Shown in pieces: positions 1 to 10,977 of a DNA stretch of 64,000 bases. The notes below the pieces were generated by a model. The model was not told where the DNA came from, searched no databases, and saw nothing but the letters and a program-made list of their open reading frames with translations. Source of the stretch: Diospyros lotus (taxonomy: Eukaryota > Streptophyta > Magnoliopsida > Ericales > Ebenaceae); contig NC_068348.1 of assembly GCF_014633365.1 (NCBI RefSeq), positions 248,001 through 312,000 on the forward strand, given 5' to 3'. Position 1 is the stretch's first letter. Each line of letters starts with the position of its first letter. The position numbers and the translations under genes were made by a program.

Positions 1-60
1 TCATAAATCTTTCCTTTGTTTCGAGAGTGCTTGTTTTAACTTGCTCATGCTTTGATGCAG

Positions 61-1799
61 ATTTTGGGGGGAAGAAACCGATTTTATCGGCCGAGGAGAC
101 TGATATCCTTGGCAAACTTGTGGCTGCGGAGTCGAGCTCGGAAATTCTTGAACTTTCGGACGAGCTACTTCGCGAATACGAGCTCGCCCCTCCTCTTGGC
201 ACCGAGACTATCGAGGGAGATCATTTCAGGGACTTGGGTGCGGAGATTCTCTATTCCGGCTTGCAGCTCGCTGAGACGAACAGTTCAAGAGGGGAAGCCG
301 ACCAAGACGATAATATGGTTGATCTCGAGGTCCTCCAACCGAAGCGTCATAGGGCGAGGTCGAGCACTACGTCCTCCATGACCCTGAGCTATAGCTCGCG
401 GGATGGCAGGTCGGAGCAGCCACAACCGCAATCACGCCCTCAGCAGCAGCAAACCCAACAGTCGCGTGGGGGGCAGCAGGAGCAGCGGCAAAGAACACTG
501 CCCCGTCAACCCCAACAGCCAAAGCAAGCTCATCTGCAGCTGGGGCATCGACCCCCTGCCTCCCGAGACCATGGCTCGATTGGAGCCCGTGTAAAGGAGG
601 TCGCAGTGGAGGTTCGAGACGCTCCTGCAGCCAGCTCGAAACGAAGATCGGACCAGCTGCAACAGGGGGAGGATATCAGAGCCAAACGGGTCAGGGTCCG
701 TGAGAAGGAGCTGGCCGTGGAGGCCCTGCCAGGAGGGGTCTTTGTTGGTCCCCTCCTGGATTCCGTGCCCGACTTCCTGGGTCCGAACTCGAAGCCCCTC
801 GACGACCCGAAGTTAAAGGGAATCCCCCTTTGTGATTTTGTGGCCCGTCACAGCCTGGTGGTAAGTGGGAATTCTTCGTACCTTGGTTTCTTAGCCTGCT
901 TTTTTAATGAGCTAACATTTCTTCTTTTGCAGACTTCTCTTGCTGCCGTGAAGCTCCGAGCTCAGTATAAAGATTTTGAGGAGCAGCTTCAGTCGGTGAG
1001 CATGTCCCGTCAGGCCGAAATAGCGAAGCTTGAGGATGAGAAGAACGCCCAAAAGGCCGAAATAACGAAGCTCTCGGACGAGAAGAAAGATCTCCAGGTC
1101 GAGCTCCTTGCCACTCAAAAGGAGGTGGAGGGTTGCTTGACGCGTCTGAGGATGGAGGTCCAGAAGAATAAAGATCTCGACGAGAAGCTTCGCAGGTCGA
1201 AGAACATGTGGGAGCAAGCCAACTCTGGGCTCACCAGTGAGCTAAATGGAGCGAAGGCGGAGTTACGGAGGGCTGAGGAGCGACTCAGATCAACCGAGGC
1301 GGAGCTTAGGGTGGCAAAGGAGGAGCGGACACGGGCGGATGATCGTGCTGTCCGATGTGAGGAGCTTGCCAAGAGGACCATTGACGATATAAGGGCGGAG
1401 GTCGGAGAGCGGATGGACGCGGCGCGTAGGGAGACCAGATCCGACACCTGCTCGGCATTTCTGTACACCCTTTGGGTGAACCATCCTGAGATGGATTTCT
1501 CCTTCTTTGGTGCGCAGGCTGTCGAGGAGGTGGCTCGGTACGCTGCCGAGGCCGCGGAGGATGCTGATGATGCCAGTCCCCTCGACTCGTTTTTGGTCGC
1601 AACGCAAGCTCCTCAGGTCGGGGCCGAGCCATTCGGGGTCGCCGCGGCTCAGTCTGGTGAGACTGCCAAAGAGCCTCCTGTGGGGGTTGCCGAGGTTTGT
1701 CCAGCCGGGGCTGTCGAGGTCGATCTCCAGCCGACCCTATCTACTGAAGCTCGCCCTATCGAGGTTGATCCTGTAGAACCAAACGCCCCTCTTAGCTAG
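61..1799 (+). CDS. Spliced antisense ORF of the Tat-like element (5' end outside window)
   Basis: An open frame of about 555 residues runs to TAG at 1797-1799. Base 61 follows a good splice acceptor (pyrimidine-rich, tgatgcag), so this is an internal exon and the true start lies to the left. A second intron (861-932) is removed in frame. The protein has an acidic start, a Gln/Pro/Arg-rich low-complexity stretch (about residues 125-165 of the frame) and a long coiled coil after the intron, with a short internal duplication (AEIAKLEDEKN / AEITKLSDEKK). No catalytic motif is visible. Plant proteins with this build often carry an upstream 'putative gypsy type transposon' domain, which would fit the missing exon. 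It faces gag-pol from the opposite strand, as the extra ORF of Grande-like elements does. Function is unknown. An unrelated host gene is possible but less likely. Confidence 0.5.
861..932 (+). other. Small in-frame intron in the antisense ORF
   Basis: The sequence starts gtaagt and ends with a pyrimidine-rich stretch and gcag. It is 72 bases long, begins at a codon boundary and has no stop in frame, so both retained and spliced forms stay open. Spliced, it joins a conserved-looking DFVARHSLV to the start of the coiled coil. Confidence 0.65.
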
Positions 1800-1813
1800 G
1801 ATTCCCACTTGTA

Positions 1814-1837
1814 TTTTTTTTTTTTTTTTTTTTTTTT
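1814..1837 (+). repeat. Poly-T tract (24 T)
   Basis: An uninterrupted T run just after the stop codon of the antisense ORF. It is followed by AATAAAAATT near 1859, a possible polyadenylation signal for that ORF. Confidence 0.9.
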
Positions 1838-2079
1838 GTGTAACGTGAGCTTCATCTAATAATAAAAATTGGCATTTTGTGCACGTTGCCTCAGATTTCT
1901 TCACGAACTCAAGTTAACTCTGACGAGGTTTTGGCATGACGATTCTTGAATCAATTTTGATGAGGTGACTTGAAAGTAACTTCTTCATAGTATAACTTGA
2001 AAACCATTTCAACAAAGCTCCCGTATTTTTGAAAGATTCACTGATAAGAAACTTTTGAGTATGTAATTTGATAACGAAC

Positions 2080-2960
2080 TGTTCGAACATAGGTCCAGGT
2101 AGATCCGGAGTTTTATCAGCTCGTAGACTAACGCTCTTTAACCAGCTCGTTGATGATAGTTGTAATAATCAGCGTGAACACTCATACTTAGGCAATTTTC
2201 AAGAAACCCCGTTCAACATATTTTGACGAAATAACAAGAGCCTTCCCGAGATATTAAAGTCGGATGGCCTTGTGATCTCGTCTAACATATAGTGGCTGAG
2301 AAGCTCGTTATAGGGCGTGTGCCTGGTAGGTCGCGAATGGTCTTATTTAGCCAAGTTAAGACGGACCTCAGCTGATAGGATCCAATACGCAAAATTTGCT
2401 AGGATATGAGATTATGCCATGGCCTCGACCGGCATGTTGAGGCTTTAATAAGTTTTCAATAAATTGGGAGCGAACACTCAGGTAGGTCGCAGACCATGGC
2501 TTTAAGCCAAGATAGGAGGACCCCAGCTAGTGAAAGCGCAGCCTGTACCACCAAGTTATATGTTCAGGCGGGTCATAGAGTGACCCCAGCTAACACACCA
2601 TGGCTCGTTATCTCGTTTGACTTGTACGGCCAGGATATGTGTCCAGGTAGGTCACGTTACGGCCTCAGCTAACACCCAGTGGCTTCTACAAGTTTTATTT
2701 GAACTGAGAGGGAACACCCAGGTAGGTTGCAGACCATGGCTTTAAGCCAAGATAAAAGGACCTTGGCTAGCGAACCCAAGCTCGGGGTTACTTGTGGAAG
2801 CGGTTGCTCAGTAGGTTCCAAACCATGACATAAAGTCAAGATGATTGGTTCTCAGCTCGCAAACCACGACCTGAGGGAGGGACCAAGGTGAATGCTCGGT
2901 TAAGCCGTTGACCGTAGCGCCGCGGCTAGGTTATTTAGGCCTCAGCTCGCAAACCATGGC
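2080..2960. repeat. Degenerate ~80-bp tandem repeat in the 3' spacer of the Tat-like element
   Basis: A unit built around 'caggtaggtcgc...accatggc...cctcagct' recurs near 2323, 2479, 2563, 2642, 2719 and 2809, with spacings of roughly 77-90 bases or twice that. Two copies, around 2493 and 2733, match closely over about 50 bases exactly 240 apart. Tat-lineage elements are known to carry tandem repeats between pol and the 3' LTR, some of which seed satellites. The rest of 1840-3097 shows no ORF. Confidence 0.6.
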
Positions 2961-3097
2961 TTCTCGACCCCTCGTTACGGGGGCATTCAATCGAATACCA
3001 ATAAGAATAAAGTGCAATGAAAGTTCATAAATTCTTACCAGAATCATGAAAGTCATTCGTAATGAAAAAGACGGAGCATAGGCAAGAACGATTACAT

Positions 3098-4473
3098 TTA
3101 TCTGAAGTAAGGACGAAGGTGTTCTGCGTTCCAAGCTCGTGGGAGAGGGAGACCGTCCATGTTTGCCAGATGATATGCTCCGTTATTCAAGTTTTCTTTG
3201 ATGATAAATGGACCTTCCCAGTTAAGACCTAAGGTGTCATCGCTTGCCGCCCGTACTCCTGGCAGTACTAGGCGTAGTACCGGATCTCCGACATTGTAAC
3301 GTCGAATTCGGACCTTCCTGTTATAGTATCGTGCCACCCTTTGTTGATAAATGGCGATCCTCACGCGAGCTACATCTCTTGATTCCTCGAGCAGGTCCAG
3401 ATTAGCCGCCAGTAGCTCGTTATTGCGATCTAAGCTGAAGGTGGCCCTTCGGTGGCTGGCCACTTTATTCTCAGCGGGGATCATAGCCTCCGACCCATAC
3501 GCCATTGAGAATGGGGTTTCTCCAGTGCTGCTTCGGGCTGTCGTCCGATAGGTCCATAGCACTGTTTGCAGTTCATCCACCCAGGCCCCCTTTCTAGCCT
3601 CAAGCTTTGTCTTCAGGGTCTGCTTGATTATTTTGTTGACTGCTTCGACCTGCCCATTGGCCTGGGGGTGATGACGGCGGTGAAACTCTTTTGAATCCCC
3701 ATTGACTCGCAGAATTGGATGAAATGCTCGCTGGTGAATTGGGTTCCGTTGTCCGTTACTATTTGCTGTGGCACTCCGAATCTGCAGATTATGTTATCCC
3801 ATGTAAAAGCTTGTGTCTTCGCACTGGTGATCTGTGCGAGCTCTTTGGCCTCCGCCCATTTGGTGAAATAGTCAACTGCCACTATCGCATGTTTGCATCC
3901 TCCGCGAGCCGTGGGCAGCGGCCCGATTAGATCCATGCCCCAAATAGCAAAGGGCCAAGGGCTGCTCATCTGCTGCAGGTAAGCCGGCGGAGCTCGCGGA
4001 ACCTTGGTGAACTTTTGGCACTTCTCGCATTTCTTGACCGTCTCTATGGCATCTTGCTTCACGGTGGGCCAATAAAACCCTTGTCGGAGGGCCTTTTGCG
4101 CCAGAGAGAGTGCCCCTGCATGATTACCGCAGTGGCCTGCATGAATTTCTTCTAGCACAGCCTGGCAATCGGTGCCGTCAATGCACCTCAGGAGCGGGGC
4201 TGAGAACCCCCTCTTGTACAGTCTTTCATCGTAGATGCAATATCGGGCGGCTTGAGCTCGCAGGCGACGTGCTTCCAGCTTATCTTCCGGTAGTTTCCCG
4301 TCTTGCAGATACTCCAAGATGGGGGTCATCCATGAGTTTTGTGGTGCCGTGATCAGTAGCGTTTCATCTCGTTGTTCCGTGCTCGGGGTGGCCAAAAAAT
4401 CGACAGGTATGTTCCCCAAGAATTCTGCGTCCCGGGCAGTTGTTAGGCGAGCCAGAGCGTCCGCATGAGAGTT
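3098..4473 (-). pseudogene. Integrase region, frameshifted
   Basis: This is the integrase of the Tat-like element, which would insert its cDNA into the host genome. On the - strand the HHCC zinc-binding part is visible (HAGHCGNHAG followed by CEKCQKF), then the catalytic core with WGMDLIGPLP and IVTDNGTQF, giving the first two Asp of the D,D,E triad. Near 3675 one base is missing, so the frame shifts before the region carrying the catalytic Glu; the C-terminal part continues in another frame to TGA or TAA at 3098 and ends LRPYFR. There is no chromodomain, as expected for non-chromoviral Tat elements. The upstream edge is a TAG at 4474-4476 that separates it from RNase H. Confidence 0.85.
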
Positions 4474-6900
4474 CTAGGAACGGGGGATTTGATGCATTTC
4501 ATATTTTTTGAAAGTGGCTAAAAGTTCGCGAACCTTCTGCAAGTATGCTGCCATCTTCGTGTCTCTGGCCTGGTATTCTCCCCGCACCTGGTTGACAACT
4601 AGCTGAGAGTCGCTGAAGATTTCCAAGAATTCAGCTCGTATTTCCTTTGCCAGGCGGAGTCCTGCTAATAAGGCTTCATACTCGGATTCATTATTGGTGG
4701 CCAAAAAACCGAATCTCAGGGCGCAGAGGATTTTGTGACCTTTGGGGCTTATTAGCATAACCCCGGCTCCCGCTCCTTGTTCGTTCGATGATCCGTTGAC
4801 GTATAGTTCCCAGGACGGTCCTTTCAGGTTTTCCGGCTCCTCGTCAATTGGCCCAGTAAACTCGGCAATGAAGTCTGCCAACGCTTGACCCTTTATCGTC
4901 GTCCTTGGTTTGTACTTTATGTCGAACTGAGCGAGCTCAATAGACCATTTTAGTAAGCGACCTGAGGTATCTGGTTTTTGGAGGATTTGTTTCAATGGGT
5001 ATTTGGTCAGGACTTGGATCTCATGAGCTTGAAAATAGGGTCGCAGCTTCCTTGATGCCACTATTAGACAGTAAGCCAATTTTTCAATTGGTGCGTATCT
5101 TGTTTCTGCATCGATTAGGCTTTTGGAGACGTAATAAATGGGGTGCTGCACCCCTTCTTCCCCCCGAACGAGGGCCGCGCTGAGAGCCTGTTGGGATACT
5201 CCTAAGTACAAGGTCAACCTCTCTCCCTCCTTAGGTTTGGCGAGCAGTGGGGCCCGTCCCATGTACTCCTTTAGTTGTTGGAATGCGAACTCGCATTCTT
5301 CTGTCCATCTGAAGTCTTTCTCCTTTTTTAGAAGCTCGAAGAACGGGGCACACTTGTCAGTTGCCTTTGAAATGAAAAGGCTCAGAGCCGCGACCTGACC
5401 ATTGAGGCTTTGCACCTCCTTCTTTCTTATGGGCGACCTCATGTCGAGTAGAGCCTTAATTTTGTCTGGGTTGGCTTCAATGCCTCTGTTGTTTACCATA
5501 AACCCAAGAAATTTTCCAGAGGCTACACCGAAGGCGCACTTGAGCGGGTTGAGCTTCATCTGATATTTCCTGAGGACTCCAAACGTTTCTCTTAGATTGG
5601 AAACGTGGTCCGTCACTTGCTCGGATTTTACCAGCATGTCGTCAACGTATACTTCCATGGTTTTTTTGATCAGTGTTTCGAACATCGTATTGACCAGCCT
5701 CTGGTAGGTCGCGCCAGCATTCTTTAATCCAAAGGGCATGACCTTGTAACAATAGAGCCCCCGGTCGGTTATGAACGAGGTGTGCTCTTGGTCCGTGGGG
5801 TTCATGGGGATCTGGTTGTAGCCTGAATAGGCATCCATGAAACTGAGGAGGCGGTGACCAGCCGTTGCATCCACGAGCTGATCGATTCTGGGGAGAGGAA
5901 AGCTGTCTTTAGGACAGGCCTTGTTCAGGTCAGTGAAGTCGATGCAGGTCCTCCACTTCCCGTTTTTCTTTTTTACTAGGACCGGGTTGGCCACCCAGAC
6001 CAGATAGTGGGCTTCTTTGATGAAATTATTTGCCAAGAGTTTGTCCACTTCTTCTTTAAGAGCGGTATAACGCTCCGGAGTCATTGGCCTCCTCTTCTGG
6101 CGCACTGGCCTGTAGCTTGGATCTACGTTGAGCCTGTGTGACATGACTTCTGGGGCGATTCCCACCATATCTTCGTGGTTCCATGCGAATACATCAAGGT
6201 TAGCTTTAAGGAAATCTGTAAGTTGGGATTTTACCTCGGGGGCTAGACTCTTGCCTAGCTTGAGGTGCCTTTCCTCGTCTGCCTCGCCGACTGAGATATC
6301 TTCGAGCTCTTCCATGGGACCGGTGGGCTTTTCGCAATCGACCTCGCGTGGATCCAGGTCCTCCCATCGGCCGATTGATCGCGGGCCGACTTTTGCGATG
6401 ATATTTACTTTCTTTCCCTTTGCTCCCATTTTCAGGGCGTCCTCATAGCAACGTCTTGCGAGGTGCTGCTCGCCTCGTACACACCCTACACCGTCGGGGG
6501 TCGGGAATTTCACCGTAAGCGACCTGGTTGAAGTGACTAGATCCAGGTCGTTCATCACCGGCCTTCCGAGTACGACGTTGTATGCTGAGGGGCAGTCAAT
6601 TATTAGGAATTCTGCCAAAGTAGTGGCCCGGCGGTTCGCATCCCCGATGGTGAGAGGAAGGCTGATCCGACCGACGGGAATCACTGCGTCTCCCGTGAAC
6701 CCATAGAGTGGCTCTGGGGACGAGCTCAACTGTTCCGATCCCAAACCCATCTGATCGAAGCATGCTCTGTACATTACATTTACCGCGCTGCCCGTGTCCA
6801 CCATTATCCTTCGCACTTCGGAGTTGCCGACCTGGGCTCGTATAACGAGTGCGTCGTTGTGCGGCCAATGGACGTCTCTGGCGTCTTCTTCCGAGAAAAA
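4474..6900 (-). pseudogene. Protease, reverse transcriptase and dual RNase H of the Tat-like element
   Basis: The open frame runs 6816-4474 (780 codons); the true protease start lies a little upstream, in another frame from gag. Protease: VDTGSA at residues 6-11. Reverse transcriptase: about 230-440, with MDAYSGYNQ near 327 and YVDD at 390-393, all intact. Ordinary RNase H: about 535-650, with a degenerate LYLGVS start as is common in this lineage. Archaeal-type RNase H: from about 668. Here the first catalytic Asp is Asn (LYVNGSS, residue 673); the NNESEYEA and FSDSQLV motifs remain. The frame ends at TAG 4474-4476, just before the last catalytic segment, where the family normally has a Gln-like codon (CAG). 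In family members this polyprotein copies element RNA to DNA in virus-like particles. Confidence 0.88.
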
Positions 6901-6901
6901 A

Positions 6902-8629
6902 CATCTTCTCTGGGATTGGGTTACCCCTAGGCCGCTTCACGGGAACCGGCTGTTCGCCCGATCTTGCTAGCAAGACATGGTTGGCATCTCGTATGTATTT
7001 GTCGCGGGATTTGTGGGAGGATCCAGCGAGGTGGGGCCCGCCATGGATCGTGTAGATGGTTCGTACAGCCGGTGATTGGTCATCATCGATGGGAGGTTGC
7101 TGCTGTACCGGCGGCTGGCTTGGTTGATTAGTCGGCCGCACCACGTAATCTTTCAAGCGACCTCTTCTTATCAGATCTTCGATGGTGTCCCTTAGGGCCC
7201 AGCATTCCGAGGTGTTGTGACCCGCCTCGTTGTGGTATGCGTAAAATTTTTCTTTGTTTCGGAATTTGTTTGGGGTTCTTAACGGGTTGGGCTTCCCGAA
7301 TTCCTCTTTGTTCCTTTCGATGGCGAAGATCCTTTCTTGAGGGTCTGACAGGGCACAGTAGCTGTCAAAGCGCTGTGATCTACGAGGTCGCTCATCTCCC
7401 TCTGCCTTCCGAGCTCGCTTGAACACTTCATTGCTCGAGCGCTCCCCCCGAGCTTCTCTTCCGGCGTCTCCGTTGTGCCTTCTCTTATTCTGGCTGGAGC
7501 CCCCAGCTTCTTCTTTCGACCCGACGGGTTTCTTCGTCCCGAAGGCGTCTTCCCATCGGATTTCCTTGGAAACTCGTTCATAAAATTCTCCCAGGTCTTT
7601 GACCGGGGTTCGGTAGATGCTCTCGTAGAGCTTTCCGTCTTTTCGGAGGCCGGCGGAGATCGCCGTTAGGATACTTTCATTCGAGGGATCCTCGACGTTG
7701 CTCACCTCGCGCCTGAACCTGGCGATGTAATCCCTTAGTGGCTCGTTTGCTTTCTGGAATACGGTGGCGAGGTGGCAAGGTGGCGCGAGCTGCCTCCTTA
7801 GAGCCCTGTATTGGTTAAGGAATCTCTGTTGGCACTCTTCCCAGCCGTTGATGCTACGAGGCGGAAGGCTCCTGAACCAAGCTCGGGGGATGTCTCCTAA
7901 GATTGCTGGGAAGGCGCGACATTTAGCCAGCGAGCTGGTTGTCTGTAGATCCATTTGCACGTTGTACGCATCCAGGTAATCATAGGGGTCGATGTCCCCA
8001 TTATATTGTGGCATGCTCGGGACCTTAAACCTCCGGGGCAGGGGTTCGAGCTCAATCTCTCTGGTGAACGGCGTCCTATCCCCACGGCCATTATTCTGGC
8101 TGCGAACTCCTTGTCGTTCTTCCAGCTGTCGCACCCTTTGATACAGCTCTTCCACAGTTGAGTCCGGTCCTACTGATTGCTGGGCTTGCGATCGCCTGCT
8201 TCTTTCTCGAACTGGGGAGCGGTGAATTGGGGACGGATAGTTATCCCCGATATCCTCTTCCGCAGGTGGGTGTCTCTCCTCCCGCGGTTGGCGGACCCTG
8301 TGAGACGACGCCGGTGGGTCGTGGACAGCCCGTGCTTGAGCTTGGGCCAGAATTCTGACCGCGTCAGCGAGTTGCATTACCGTATTCTCCAATGCTTCCT
8401 GGCGCTGCTGCCAGTCCCGGATCGTCCCTGTCCCAGTGATTTGGACAGTAGGCTAGACAGGGACCCGTGGTGGTATGCGGGGAGCGTCTCCGGCGGGCGG
8501 CGGCAAAGGAGTATCGGCTGTCGGGGCAACGGGTCCTCCATTTGGTGGTAAGTCTCGTGGTCGGTCGTGGTGATTTTCAGGTGGATCGACCGCCGCCTCG
8601 GAACTTCTAGTATTCCTTCCTCTAGCCAT
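6902..8629 (-). pseudogene. Gag of the Tat-like element, disrupted
   Basis: The likely start is ATG at 8629-8627, 19 bases inside the PBS. An in-frame TAG at 8455-8453 ends the product after 58 codons; the frame then stays open. The capsid-type retrotransposon gag domain is clear around 'MPQYNGDIDPYDYLDAYN' and 'WFRSLPPRSINGWEECQQRF'. The zinc-knuckle-like motif reads YHNEAGHNTSEC; the position usually held by the first Cys is Tyr, a change that a single G-to-A transition could make. A run of six A on the + strand (6896-6901) has one base too many, so gag leaves the protease frame there and drifts into nonsense to 6596. Gag would form the particle that packages the element RNA. Confidence 0.82.
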
Positions 8630-8647
8630 GACTATTGATCAGAGCAG

Positions 8648-8665
8648 CCCCTTCCTCTAGCGCCA
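8648..8665 (-). other. Primer binding site of the Tat-like element
   Basis: On the - strand, TGGCGCTAGAGGAAGGGG begins three bases after the LTR end. It starts with TGG, as a PBS matched to a tRNA 3' CCA must. I do not assign the tRNA. Confidence 0.65.
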
Positions 8666-8668
8666 AAA

Positions 8669-9421
8669 TGTCGACGTTCGATTTCGACCGACCGTGATTC
8701 GTTTTGGGCCGCGGTGAGTCAATCCAAAAATACCGAGAAGGAAGGAAAACCTCTCTCCCCCCCTCCCAAAATTCCAAGCATGTACACCAGAATCTTTTAC
8801 GTGGTTCAGCCAGAACGATGCCTAGTCCACGGCCGCCGTCTGATTATTCTCTCAGAACGGCGGTATCTGATTATTCTTTTTCGTCCTTGCCCCTCATGGT
8901 CTCTTTGATTCCCATTTATATTGAGGGGCTTTTACAATTTAGATAATATATAAAAATACAGTAATTGTGTAATGGGGGACAAACAGTTCTTATCGCCTTC
9001 AGTGGGATTCTCATTACGAGGGGCATGGGCTGTTACAGATAAAGTGATCGGACCCTACCTCTGACTTCTCAGCAGCTTTACCACTCATGCGAGCTGGAGG
9101 TTTTAGGCCAGCGACCTGGATGGGCCAGCGATCTGGAGGATATTTCAAGAGCTCGTTAGTCGATTGCTTGGAGCTCATTGGGAGATTACCGGGAGCTCGC
9201 CATATGCTCGCTTTACGAGTTTCGGATCTTTGGTGGAGGCTGGACTTTCCTTGACGAGGTCGTCTGGGCCTTCTTGGCCTTGGGTGATTGGGCTGGTCTA
9301 TCGGACCGAGTCTGGCCCATGCGGGGTGATGCGAGAAATACATATAACAGGTATACATACAAAAAATTACAGGTAAGCTACGTAAATATGCAACTAAAAT
9401 GAAGGCAATCAGCATTTGACA
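8669..9421 (-). repeat. 5' LTR of the Tat-like element
   Basis: The + strand begins TGTCGACG beside the PBS and ends TTTGACA at 9421, giving TG...CA ends and 753 bases. The 8669 end is fixed by the PBS; the 9421 end is chosen from the TG/CA rule only, because the partner LTR is outside the window. Confidence 0.5.
8914..8922 (-). promoter_or_regulatory. Possible TATA box in the LTR
   Basis: On the - strand the LTR reads AATATAAATGGG about 500 bases from its start. Transcription would begin about 30 bases on, leaving an R-U5 of roughly 220 bases before the PBS. Confidence 0.35.
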
Positions 9422-10324
9422 TGAGAAAGAGAGTAACTAAAGATTCACTAGCTCTCCCTGTTTAATTGAACCTATGAGGAGTGAACACAATGGCACAACA
9501 AACACCACAATATATAGAGCTCACAAATAAGTTAAGAAAAAACAAAACAATCAATGAGCGAGATAAACAATTTTTAACGTGGAAAACCCCTTTCAATGTG
9601 AAAGGAAAAAACCACAAGACCCAATGGTCCACCCCAAAAAACTCTACTATGAATAATAAGCAACTGCAAGTGATAGTTCTGCAACAACAAGTACACAACC
9701 TCAAATTAGCTAACTATCATGAATAACTTCAAAACATAACACCAAAGAGATACTAGAGAGATATAATCGAAATTAGGTTGTTGTTACAGAGTATAGAACT
9801 ATGGTTGTAGAGCTCAAATAAATGATCCAACGATTCAGGTTAAAGTTTTAGATGTCCTTTGTTTGCTGACCAAAAATCAGCCCAATCTGATCACAGATGA
9901 CCCTCTAATCTATAGATGATAAAAAATTGTCCGCTACTCATCAACCCAAAAAATTTCAAACAACAAATCCTTTGTTTAGAGACCAATAACTGGAGCTGCA
10001 AACCTCAAAACGTTAATTCGACCATTCAGAATGAAAAGCCAGATGTCTTCTACAAATTAACCAAAAAATAGAAACATCAAACCACAGATGATGCCTTAAT
10101 CAATCATTGACCAAACCTATACACTTTACAAACCTCTTCTCCAACTCTCATCTCTTTGTTAAAGACTGTTGCATGCACACATCCTTCTTCTTTAATACTG
10201 AGACTTTAGAAACTCCTAAGGGCCTTGGGCTTCTTGCTCATGGGCCAAATAAATTTTGGGCTTCTCTACATAGAAAGGAACCCAAAAAAATCCAATAGCA
10301 TTATAGAGAGATACTTGATCAACA
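9422..10324. other. No gene; probable worn retroelement sequence
   Basis: No convincing coding frame. A stretch near 9580-9620 (aacgtggaaaacccc and a following aaaaccac) looks like a motif common in copia LTRs on the antisense side, but I found no matching ends. Confidence 0.3.
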
Positions 10325-10977
10325 ATGAAGGCGACGGCAATGGTTGGAAATAGAAGGCGACGGGAGACCGTAATGGTCGATCTAAAGCAGGAGATGGCAG
10401 GAGACATGACCGAGGAGGAGACCCACACGACTGCAATGGTCTATCTAGAGAATGAGGCGACAAAAGACGCAACCAATGAGGAGACCCACGAGACAGCGAC
10501 GACAACGATAGATCTGAAGCAGGAGGTGATAGGAGACGCAATCGAGGAGAAGACCCATGCAACGGCAACGACCGATCCAGAGCCGGAGGCGGCAGGAGAC
10601 GCAACCAAGTAGAAGATCCACCTGACGACAACGATCGATTTGGAATAGCAAGCAGCAGGAGACGCGACCGAGAAGAAGACCCACGCTACAGTGACGGTCG
10701 ATCTAGAGTAGGAGGCGGCATGAGACGCGATCGAGGAGAAGACCCATAAAACGACAAGGGTCGATCTGGAGAAAGAGGCTGTAGGAGACGCGATTGAGGA
10801 GAAGACCCACTCGACAGCGATGATTGATCTGAAGCAAGAGGCTGCAGGAGGTGCGATTGAGGAGAAGACCCACATGATGGCATCGGCCGATTTGGAGCAG
10901 CAGACAACAAGAGACACGCCCAAGGAGAAGACCCACACGATGGAGATGACAAATCTAGAGCAGGAAGCTACAGGAAA

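Larger units (their letters stand above)
1..9421 (-). mobile_element. Partial Ty3/gypsy retrotransposon, Tat-like lineage
   Basis: The parts lie in order on the - strand: LTR (8669-9421), PBS (8648-8665), gag, protease, reverse transcriptase, two RNase H domains and integrase (down to 3098), then a repeat-bearing spacer and an oppositely directed ORF. The second, archaeal-type RNase H after the ordinary one is the hallmark of the Tat lineage (Ogre, Retand, Grande and relatives). An antisense ORF between pol and the 3' LTR is known from Grande-type members. The 3' LTR is not visible and should lie left of base 1, so the element's age and target duplication cannot be judged. The coding part carries two stops and two frameshifts, so this copy is not autonomous. 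Confidence 0.8.
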
